Positions 53,110-59,493 of a stretch of DNA of 59,493 nt are shown here, one piece after another (the stretch's first letter is position 1; each line of letters begins with the position of its first letter). This DNA comes from Candidatus Dadabacteria bacterium (GTDB lineage Bacteria > Desulfobacterota_D > UBA1144 > Nemesobacterales > Nemesobacteraceae). The notes below the pieces were generated by a model that did not search any database, was not told the DNA's origin, and saw nothing but the letters and a program-made list of their open reading frames with translations. The stretch lies in contig JAPPFE010000034.1 in assembly GCA_028823955.1 (NCBI GenBank), forward strand, positions 1 through 59,493. The letters run 5' to 3'. Both the position numbers and the translations under genes were made by a program.

Positions 53110-53355
53110 AGAAAGTTGCATCCAGCTTAACGGAATAGTTTCTCGGCTAGTAACCATACAAAGACAATGCTTTTATTAATTAGGAAGAAATTTTTTCATT
53201 CAGCTCTAAATTAGGTCAAGAAAGAATAGATAAGTTCCTTTTGAAAATTGGCAAAACTGAATGTAATCTAGTAAGCATTAGATGCTAATATTGCATTCTT
53301 TCCTTCCCCGCCTCCGGCGGGTATTTGTTTTTTACGGTATCGGTTTTCGGAAAAC
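53110..53355. other. Spacer between trkH and ribF
   Basis: No gene is seen. It is AT-rich at first and holds a likely terminator at 53307-53333. No promoter for ribF was clear. Confidence 0.5.
53307..53333 (+). terminator. Intrinsic terminator between trkH and ribF
   Basis: CCCGCC (53307-53312), loop TCC, GGCGGG (53316-53321), then a T-rich tract ending in six T (53328-53333). It would end trkH transcription. It lies only 22 bases before the ribF ATG, so it could also act as an attenuator for ribF. Confidence 0.7.
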
Positions 53356-54297
53356 ATGAAGATTATTGTTGATCCCAAGCAGCCTCTGGATTTCGAGACC
53401 TCGGCGGGCATTGGAAATTTTGACGGCATTCATCTCGGACACAAAGAGATAATAGAGGCTGCAAAACTCCGCTCGCGGGAAAATTCAACACGTTCCTGCG
53501 TAATTACATTCAATCCCCATCCGCAGAAAGTTCTCGGCAGAAAGGAGCTTTCTCTCATCTTCCCGTTAGGGTGGAGGTTCGAGATGCTTGAGGCTACTGG
53601 GATTGATGCGGTTATCTGTCTTAACTTCACCAGTGAGCTCTCAAAGGTAAGCGCGGAGAATTTCATAAAAGACATCCTCCTTGAGCGTCTCAGGATAAAG
53701 GACATAGTAGTGGGTCCGGGATTTTCTTTCGGACACAAAAGAAAGGGGAACGTCGATCTCCTCCGTTCCATGGGAGAAACCTATGGCTTTAATACGGTAG
53801 TTGCAGAAGCGGCTCGGGTAGATGATCAGGTGGTAAGCAGCAGCGCTATAAGGAACCTTGTAAAAGACGGGGAAATCAGCGAGGCGAACCGGTTTTTCGG
53901 TTACGATTACTACATAGAGGGCGTCGTAGTGGAAGGTGAGAGAAGAGGCAGGAAACTGGGTTTTCCTACGGTTAACCTTGATACCGAATGGGAGATTCTT
54001 CCCAAGCCGGGGGTTTATGCCACCTACATCAGGCTTCCCGACGGCTTCCACGAAAGTATCACCAACATAGGGATACGCCCGACGTTTGAGGAGAGTAAGC
54101 TTACGGTCGAGACCCACATTTTTGATTTCAATGACGATCTTTACGCAAAGAAAGTCAGGGTGAATTTCGTCGAAAGACTGAGGGATGAGAAGCGTTTTGC
54201 GAGCGTGGATGAGCTTGTAGCGCAGATCGAACACGATGTCGCTTCGGTACGGGAAATTCTTTGCGATTACCCTAAGGACGAGCGGATTTGGAAATAA
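53356..54297 (+). CDS. ribF: Bifunctional riboflavin kinase/FAD synthetase
   Basis: RibF converts riboflavin to FMN and FAD. The 313-residue product has the N-terminal FAD synthetase with GNFDGIHLGHKE, GPGFSFGHKRKGN and SSSAIRNLVKDGEI. The C-terminal riboflavin kinase has GRKLGFPTVNL, PGVYATYI and ESLTV-type elements with FIFDF-like NDDLYA. Its end overlaps aroE. Confidence 0.96.
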   Translation: MKIIVDPKQPLDFETSAGIGNFDGIHLGHKEIIEAAKLRSRENSTRSCVITFNPHPQKVLGRKELSLIFPLGWRFEMLEATGIDAVICLNFTSELSKVSAENFIKDILLERLRIKDIVVGPGFSFGHKRKGNVDLLRSMGETYGFNTVVAEAARVDDQVVSSSAIRNLVKDGEISEANRFFGYDYYIEGVVVEGERRGRKLGFPTVNLDTEWEILPKPGVYATYIRLPDGFHESITNIGIRPTFEESKLTVETHIFDFNDDLYAKKVRVNFVERLRDEKRFASVDELVAQIEHDVASVREILCDYPKDERIWK

Positions 54298-55145
54298 AAG
54301 CCACAACGCGGATATACGGCATCTTCGGTCATCCGGTGTCCCAGAGTCTGTCTCCCGCCATGCATAACGCGGCGTTCGAGCATCTAGGGCTTGACTGCGT
54401 TTATCTGGCTTTTGACGTGGACCCCCGGAACATAGACAAGGCCGTGAATTCGATAAGAGACCTCGGTTTTTGTGGAGTTAACGTCACCATCCCGCATAAG
54501 CAGTCCGTTATGGCGGGTCTGGACGAGATTGCTCCTGAGGCCTCCATGGTCGGAGCGGTAAACACCATAGTTAACGAAGACGGTAGGCTCAAGGGTTACA
54601 ACACGGACGTTTCTGGAGTGCTGAGAGCTCTTCATTTTGAACTCGAGTTCGTCCCGCAAGACAAGAATATTCTTATCGTGGGAGCCGGCGGAGCCTCAAG
54701 AGCGGTAATAGTGGCGATGTGTACAGGCGGCACCCGAAGTATTGCAATTGCAAACAGGACCTATTTTAAGGCACAAGAGCTTTCCGAGGAATTCTCTCCG
54801 CGTTTTGGAGACATCGGATTTTCCGCGGCCCCGCTTGAGGACGCAGCGCGGGTGGCGCAGATGATGGAGCAGACAGACATCGTGATTAACTGCTCTTCTG
54901 CGGGAATGGGTGATATCGAACCTCTTCGTCTTCCGCTTGACCTGCTCGATGAGAACTGTGTGGTCTACGACCTTGTCTACAAGCCTGCCGTCACTCCGCT
55001 AGTAAGGGACTCCAGGGCTCTTGGGCTCAAGGCGGAATCCGGGCTCGGCATGCTCCTTTACCAGGGAGTTGACGCTTTTGAGATCTGGACGGGCGAAAAT
55101 GCCCCGGTTGAGGTGATGAGGGAGGCACTCTCTGTTTCCGGGTGA
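54288..55145 (+). CDS. aroE: Shikimate dehydrogenase
   Basis: AroE reduces 3-dehydroshikimate with NADPH. The 285-residue product has YGIFGHPVSQSLSPAMHNAAF (in two parts), the catalytic Lys in NVTIPHK, the substrate Asp in NTDVSG and the NADP loop GAGGASRAV. The only possible start after an upstream in-frame stop is TTG 54288, with AAGGA 9 bases before it, overlapping the ribF end by 10 bases. Confidence 0.95.
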   Translation: MEIKATTRIYGIFGHPVSQSLSPAMHNAAFEHLGLDCVYLAFDVDPRNIDKAVNSIRDLGFCGVNVTIPHKQSVMAGLDEIAPEASMVGAVNTIVNEDGRLKGYNTDVSGVLRALHFELEFVPQDKNILIVGAGGASRAVIVAMCTGGTRSIAIANRTYFKAQELSEEFSPRFGDIGFSAAPLEDAARVAQMMEQTDIVINCSSAGMGDIEPLRLPLDLLDENCVVYDLVYKPAVTPLVRDSRALGLKAESGLGMLLYQGVDAFEIWTGENAPVEVMREALSVSG

Positions 55146-55189
55146 TATAATAAACTAGGAAGTTTTTAATCGGTCACGGGAGAACTTTG

Positions 55190-55414
55190 ATGAAAGTAAC
55201 CAGTCCAGCGGGGGATTTTGAGATAACGGTGACGGAATCATCCGTGGAGGGTGATTTTATCGTAATAAGCGGGCAGATGGGAGTCTGGGATTCGCAGATA
55301 TACATGAAGCCCTCCGACCTTCTTAGTTTTGCGGGGGTATTATTCAACCTACAGGTTATTTTGTTCCTCGCGAAGCAGCCGTTTAGGTGGATTTTCCGCG
55401 GAAAGCGGGACTAG
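55190..55414 (+). CDS. Small protein of unknown function
   Basis: The 74-residue product has a beta-rich, acidic N-terminal half (TSPAGDFEITVTESSVEGDF, then VISGQMGVWDSQ). It closes with a hydrophobic segment of about 18 residues and a basic end (FRWIFRGKRD). The tail could bind or span the membrane. ATG 55190 has GGGAG 7 bases upstream, and a TTG precedes it directly. It sits 44 bases after aroE. I do not recognise the family. Confidence 0.65.
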   Translation: MKVTSPAGDFEITVTESSVEGDFIVISGQMGVWDSQIYMKPSDLLSFAGVLFNLQVILFLAKQPFRWIFRGKRD

Positions 55415-55585
55415 CGGCGGTTTTTTCGGGGATAAGGAATTCCCTATGCCAACGTGCTTCAAGTGCCTTGCTGGTTGCGTTTTTTTCCCTGTCAGCGATA
55501 CATGAAGATTGGACGAACAAGATTGAACTATCGGTTTTCATAAGGACTTTTTTTCCTGGAGAAACTTAAGGCCGGAGGAATCTAG

Positions 55586-57376
55586 GTGATCGCAAAGAAC
55601 TTCAAGTGGTTGACGAAAGAAGGGGAGCCTGGAGAATACGGACTTTGCGGTCGGTGCTGGCATCGTCTGAGAGCAGGAACATTCAGGGCGTCTGGCTTTT
55701 TCTCCCGTCTGAATTTCACTTTTCGCGCCGCGGGACTGTCTCTGCTTGCATGCGCCGTGCTGCTTTCGGCGGGCGGTTGCGGTGGGGGTGCGGAAGAGGG
55801 TATGCCTCCCTTTACAGAAGACCCTCCCCCTGTTGGTCCTGCCTCGCCCGCAAGGCCAAATCCCGTTGAACTTGAATTCCGTGAGACGCATCTCGGGTCT
55901 CCGGACATGCCGGATGGCGAAGACTATAAGGATGATGAATTCATGGCCCATTGGGGATTGACCGCCATCGACGCCGATGAGGCCTACGGCCGGGGGTATT
56001 TTGGTCAGGGAGTGACCATTGCGGTGGCGGATGACGGTATGGACCTAGCTCATCCGGACTTGGCCTTAGACGGCAAGATCAAGGCGCCGTGGCATATTCG
56101 CAACCGGAATAATATGGTGAGTGAAGCCTATAGAGAGGGAGTGCACGGCACCTATGTGGCTATGATTGCGGCGGGGGCAAGGGGCAATACCGACGGGAAT
56201 TTTGAGATAACCGTTGACGATGGCGCGCGAATACCTACTAGGAACATTCACGGAGTTGCGCCGCGGGCTTCAGTTATGCCGATAGCAATGTCAGGTGGCG
56301 CAACTCCGGTAGAGGCAGTACGATACGCAGTTCGGAACAAAGCGCATATGCTGAATCTCAGTATAGGCATATCTACTTTTTATTATGGGAAATACACAGG
56401 CAGAGAGGGAGTATGGCTCACCCAGCCTCTTCCCTTCTTCAGACCGCTTCTCAGCCTGGATCTGATTCAGGAATTTGCGGAGGTTGCCGGGGTAATTGAA
56501 AATCAGGACATTGTCCTTGTGTGGGCAGCCGGGAACGAAGGATGGAACTCTTATCGCAGAGACGCTGTTGTCAGCATGTGCGGGAAGAACTTCATTGACG
56601 AGGACGGATGTCTGCTGGGAGAGATGCATGTCTCTCAGCAGGAGTTCATGGAGAATTTCATGTGGATCTACGACGAGAACAATCCTGATGACACCATTTC
56701 TTTCAAAGGCATGTGGGGAGAAGACTGCGGAGAAGATAACTGCGCAGAGTACAACTCCAGCGGAGAATGGAGGGAAGCCCCGTTGTTTGAGCCCGGATTG
56801 CTTGGAAAATGGATCGTGGCTGCCGCGTCGGATAGAAACGGCACGATCTCCTCGTTTTCCAACGGATGCGGCGCGGCCAGAAACTGGTGTCTGGTGGCGC
56901 CCGGAGAAGGCCTGACAATTAATCCCGGTGATTCGCATGGGCTTAGCGGTACGTCTTTTGCGGCTCCCATGGTGAGCGGGGCCCTTGCGGTGCTCAAGAG
57001 CCGGTTTCCCGATATGCCTATGGATGTTATACAGGCCATATTGCTCGTCTCCGCGGACCCGGTCGGAATTCGGGAAGACAATCACGAGGAACCGGACCCT
57101 GTCTATGGCTGGGGGCGACTGGACCTGAGAAGCGCCGTTATCAAGCAGGATGCCGTACGTCTTCCGTACTCCGTGCCCGGGACTGCCGGGGCGACGCGGG
57201 CGATTTCTCCGGGACACTACCGTCCCCCTCTGCTTCCCGCCTCCGTTCAGACGCACACAGGCAGTCAGAACCGCGGCCTGCGGCAGGGACAGTGCGTGTC
57301 TCCATATGAGATTATCCGGCGATACCAGAACCGAAACGGAAGACCTCGACAAATGATTGACAGAAGCGGAACCTGA
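55586..57376 (+). CDS. Subtilisin-family (S8) serine protease, probable lipoprotein
   Basis: The 596-residue product has the catalytic triad Asp149 (AVADDGMD), His187 (GVHGTYVA) and Ser457 (SGTSFAAP), with the oxyanion Asn317 in AAGNEG. GTG 55586 has GGAGG 7 bases upstream, so the 48 residues before the hydrophobic core are likely real. A lipobox-like LLSAGGC ends at Cys65, followed by a Gly/Pro-rich spacer. Subtilases with this core often continue as autotransporters with a C-terminal barrel. This one ends after the protease domain in about 70 residues without recognisable structure (from DLRSAVIK), where a nitroreductase-like gene follows on the other strand. It may be a natural short form or a truncation. 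Confidence 0.88.
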   Translation: MIAKNFKWLTKEGEPGEYGLCGRCWHRLRAGTFRASGFFSRLNFTFRAAGLSLLACAVLLSAGGCGGGAEEGMPPFTEDPPPVGPASPARPNPVELEFRETHLGSPDMPDGEDYKDDEFMAHWGLTAIDADEAYGRGYFGQGVTIAVADDGMDLAHPDLALDGKIKAPWHIRNRNNMVSEAYREGVHGTYVAMIAAGARGNTDGNFEITVDDGARIPTRNIHGVAPRASVMPIAMSGGATPVEAVRYAVRNKAHMLNLSIGISTFYYGKYTGREGVWLTQPLPFFRPLLSLDLIQEFAEVAGVIENQDIVLVWAAGNEGWNSYRRDAVVSMCGKNFIDEDGCLLGEMHVSQQEFMENFMWIYDENNPDDTISFKGMWGEDCGEDNCAEYNSSGEWREAPLFEPGLLGKWIVAAASDRNGTISSFSNGCGAARNWCLVAPGEGLTINPGDSHGLSGTSFAAPMVSGALAVLKSRFPDMPMDVIQAILLVSADPVGIREDNHEEPDPVYGWGRLDLRSAVIKQDAVRLPYSVPGTAGATRAISPGHYRPPLLPASVQTHTGSQNRGLRQGQCVSPYEIIRRYQNRNGRPRQMIDRSGT

Positions 57377-57452
57377 GAAGTTCCTCAATAGTTCTCAAGC
57401 TTGGAAACCAGGGAACTCAGCCACGGCCGTAAAGGTCTGCGGGCAATATTTC

Positions 57453-58763
57453 TTATCCGCCGGCGAACGGATCGGGAATATCGGGATGCCAGCGCGCGAA
57501 ATGGTTTTTATGCGCCTCCGTATAGGCTCCGGGCGGGTAGTACTTGTCGTAGAAATCCAGGTCAAGATGATGGGCCTGCACCATGAACCGAAGGAACATG
57601 GGGTCGGAGAAAGCCGGGAACCTTCCGTATGTATCGTAGACGTAATTGCAGATATCCTTTACAACCTGTATTTCGTCTCTGCTGGGTCTTTCAACCTCCG
57701 CGAGCACGCCGGTCGGATCCTTGTAGGGAAGCTTGTGCGATTCCCAGTTCGTCCATTTCATGTCGTTAAACGCTTCCACTGCTTCTCCCATGTCCTTGTA
57801 GTACGGCGGGCAGAACGCCTGAAACAGGTCGTCCCGGCCCACGGCGACCGGGTTGGGATTTCCCGTGTCGCCCTGTATCTTCGGAGTTGCAAACCGGAAA
57901 CCCAGCCCCCTGTGAAAAGGTGTTCCTCCGAGCATGAACATGCTCGCGAATCCGCTGAAAAGCCATCCTCCGAGACCCAAGGTCTGGAGCGTCAGGACCA
58001 TGTTCTGTCCCATAAAGGCCTGTTCCGCGATGTAGCCGTTTGCAAAGCGAAGTTCCGCTTCGACAAGCGGCATTCTTTTTGACTTGTCAAGAAAGCCTTC
58101 CTCAAGCCAGTGCGCGGTTCCGGGTGGTCTCAGGCTGTGAAGCTCGTCGACGAAGTTAAACCTGTGGTCAGGCCTCATGTAGAAGAAGTAAAGGTTGATT
58201 ATGCACGCAGAAAGATCCGTTACCGGCATGAACACCGTCGTTCCGGGCTTGTTCACGTTCCAGAGATTGTGGGCGGCGATTCCCGGGGGTTTTGACGGCA
58301 GGTCTGCTCTTCCGTCAGAAAGCTTGATCTTGGATTCGCGGAACAGCTCGAGTATCCGGTCCACTCTCTGGTGACGGGTCATTTTCTCTAGACCCTCAAA
58401 ATCCTCGGCACGCCGATCATGCATCTTTATCATGTAGAGCCCCTCGTCATTCGTGTAGAAAAGCTCCGTTCTGTGCACGTCCCCTAGAGCGGGGATCGTC
58501 TTGCTCGTAAACTGCATCTCAAGGTCAAGACCCACGTGAGGGGGAAAGTCAGAGAGGTTTATGTTCTTTATGCCGAGGCCCGTCCACACCAGTATGGCTT
58601 CCTCAAGTTCCGACAAGGGAACCGGGTCGTGCTTCGATTTGTACTGTAGGGGTCCCTTTTCGATCTCCATTCCAAGGCCGAAGCGGCGGGACCTTCTCTG
58701 GAAAACGGCATCATAGAAACCGTGGTCTATGGCGTGATCAAGACCTTCTGGGTATTCGCTCAT
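57453..58763 (-). CDS. Large nitroreductase-like protein of unknown function
   Basis: The 436-residue product starts with FQRRSRRFGLGMEIEKG and VPLSELEEAILVWTGLG, the style of FMN-binding nitroreductase-fold proteins. It has a later EQAFMGQNMVLTLQTLGLGGW segment like their second conserved block. It is about twice the usual length, and the rest (EPSRDEIQVVKDICNYVYDT-like and WHPDIPDPF end) I cannot place. The whole may be a flavoprotein of an undescribed subgroup; the call rests on pattern only. It converges on the subtilase gene and lies 41 bases downstream of def, with GGAG-type signal near the ATG. Confidence 0.55.
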   Translation of the reverse strand: MSEYPEGLDHAIDHGFYDAVFQRRSRRFGLGMEIEKGPLQYKSKHDPVPLSELEEAILVWTGLGIKNINLSDFPPHVGLDLEMQFTSKTIPALGDVHRTELFYTNDEGLYMIKMHDRRAEDFEGLEKMTRHQRVDRILELFRESKIKLSDGRADLPSKPPGIAAHNLWNVNKPGTTVFMPVTDLSACIINLYFFYMRPDHRFNFVDELHSLRPPGTAHWLEEGFLDKSKRMPLVEAELRFANGYIAEQAFMGQNMVLTLQTLGLGGWLFSGFASMFMLGGTPFHRGLGFRFATPKIQGDTGNPNPVAVGRDDLFQAFCPPYYKDMGEAVEAFNDMKWTNWESHKLPYKDPTGVLAEVERPSRDEIQVVKDICNYVYDTYGRFPAFSDPMFLRFMVQAHHLDLDFYDKYYPPGAYTEAHKNHFARWHPDIPDPFAGG

Positions 58764-58804
58764 GAGTTTCTCCTTAAGTTAACTGTTACCCCCTGCGGGC
58801 AGTG

Positions 58805-59353
58805 TCATTCCTGCTCCTCGGAATCGGATTGGGTCACAAGTTTCATGTATTCTCTTTCGGTAATTATCTCCAGCGGGCTCTCAACCCTGTCAATAAACAC
58901 CACTCCGTTTATGTGGTCGTATTCATGCTGGAACACTCTGGCCGCGAAATCCGAGAAATCTTCTTCAACTAGATTGTTGTCTCTGTCCCTGTAGACAGCG
59001 CGGACCGACTTGTATCTTGGTACAAGTGCCCGTATTCCGGGGATGCTCAAGCAGCCTTCCCAGCCTTTTTCCACCTCGTCTGATACCGAGACTATCTCGG
59101 GGTTGATTACCACCCTGACTTCTGTCTCGGGGGCATCGGGATACCGTGAGCTCAGGGATCCGGCGATTATGAAGATGCGGAGAGATTCAGATACCTGAGG
59201 AGCGGCGATTCCGACGCCGTTTGCCTCGGCGGCTGTAAGGATCATATCATCAATCAACTCCTGGGTCTCCGTGCCACTTATGTTTTCCACTCTCGGGGCC
59301 CTTTGCCTGAGTACGGGGTTTCCCAGTTCGGTTATTTCACGTTGGTTTGCCAT
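58805..59353 (-). CDS. def: Peptide deformylase
   Basis: This metal enzyme removes the formyl group from new proteins. The 182-residue product has all three motifs: GVGIAAPQ (47-54), EGCLSIPG with the metal Cys (about 94-101) and QHEYDHING with the two metal His. Length is normal. The start codon is the ATG at 59353. It may be co-transcribed with the nitroreductase-like gene. Confidence 0.97.
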   Translation of the reverse strand: MANQREITELGNPVLRQRAPRVENISGTETQELIDDMILTAAEANGVGIAAPQVSESLRIFIIAGSLSSRYPDAPETEVRVVINPEIVSVSDEVEKGWEGCLSIPGIRALVPRYKSVRAVYRDRDNNLVEEDFSDFAARVFQHEYDHINGVVFIDRVESPLEIITEREYMKLVTQSDSEEQE

Positions 59354-59493
59354 GGTTTTACTGGTTGAAAATGGACTGCTGTTTCCGGCCTCCTCATATA
59401 GATTGCGGGCCGGTGCTTAAGATTCTATTATTATAAAACACCACTTGAACTTTAAAGTGCACCACTGACTTCGATAAGCTCTTTTCAGGGGAG
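59354..59493. other. Gene-free right end with a possible def promoter
   Basis: No coding region. On the minus strand a TATAAT (59435-59430) stands about 80 bases before the def ATG; its -35 is poor. A 10-base palindrome ACTTTAAAGT follows at 59449-59458. Confidence 0.4.

Noticed and set aside
56291-57388. Minus-strand frame of 365 residues opposite the subtilase
   Set aside because: Antisense to catalytic-triad coding sequence, with no family motif.
59449-59458. Palindrome ACTTTAAAGT near the right end
   Set aside because: Too short and simple to call an operator.
1-59493. CRISPR arrays, tRNA, rRNA, prophage or integrase genes
   Set aside because: None seen; no regularly spaced direct repeats and no tRNA-like cloverleaf or T-arm consensus in the gaps.

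Overview
The window carries bacterial chromosomal DNA from a Gram-negative organism. Diderm traits are a TolQ/TolR/TolA-type energiser set, a lipoprotein-type signal on a subtilase, and a full division and cell-wall (dcw) cluster with a DNPR-type (meso-diaminopimelate) MurE. The order ffh-rpsP-khpA-rimM-trmD-rplS, the RNA methyltransferase domain fused to TrmD, the PASTA domain on FtsI, and secreted proteins ending in a Cys/Gly-rich anchor all fit a deltaproteobacteria-like lineage or a related candidate phylum. No marker here fixes the phylum, and no rRNA or tRNA gene was seen.

Layout. (1) 270-4587: ffh, then rpsP-khpA-rimM-trmD*, then rplS behind its own strong promoter. (2) 4596-10289, minus strand: tolQ-tolR-tolA-like genes, a histidine phosphatase, argS, a SPOR-domain protein and a CDP-alcohol phosphatidyltransferase. 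(3) 10545-13913: a small secreted protein facing yebC-ruvC-ruvA-ruvB. (4) rho at 14371-15696 with two candidate promoters. (5) An accessory pocket at 15697-19600: a heme-peroxidase tail relic, an 890-residue secreted protein that is two complete preproteins fused in frame, and a truncated IS5-type transposase. (6) 19602-23881: a chlorite dismutase/HemQ-family gene followed by ftsY, ribD, nadD and rsfS, mostly overlapping. (7) 40343 down to 23899, minus strand: mraZ-rsmH-ftsL-ftsI-murE-murF-mraY-murD-ftsW-murG-murC-murB-ftsQ-ftsA-ftsZ. A 10-bp-periodic TGGCA array just ahead of mraZ looks like the MraZ operator. (8) 40501-45457: a small unknown gene, murJ, a TPR protein, aroQ and recJ. (9) An AT-rich insert at 45470-48640: an unknown protein facing a restriction-modification pair. 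(10) 48655-55414: prohibitin-family gene, lgt, trkA-trkH, ribF-aroE and a small unknown gene. (11) 55586-59353: a subtilisin-family protease, a large nitroreductase-like protein and peptide deformylase.

Most of the window is conserved housekeeping. The dcw genes supply lipid II synthesis (MurE/F/D/C, MraY, MurG), its flipping (MurJ, nearby), polymerisation (FtsW/FtsI) and the division ring (FtsZ/A/Q/L), while Tol and SPOR proteins support envelope constriction. SRP (Ffh) and its receptor (FtsY) feed membrane insertion. RuvABC, RecJ and Rho serve DNA repair and transcription termination.

The least ordinary features are: the fused tandem Cache-like preproteins with two internal sorting signals; the TrmD fusion with a Glu where the catalytic Asp normally sits; the mraZ operator array; the peroxidase relic; the R-before-M restriction island; and a barrel-less autotransporter-like subtilase.
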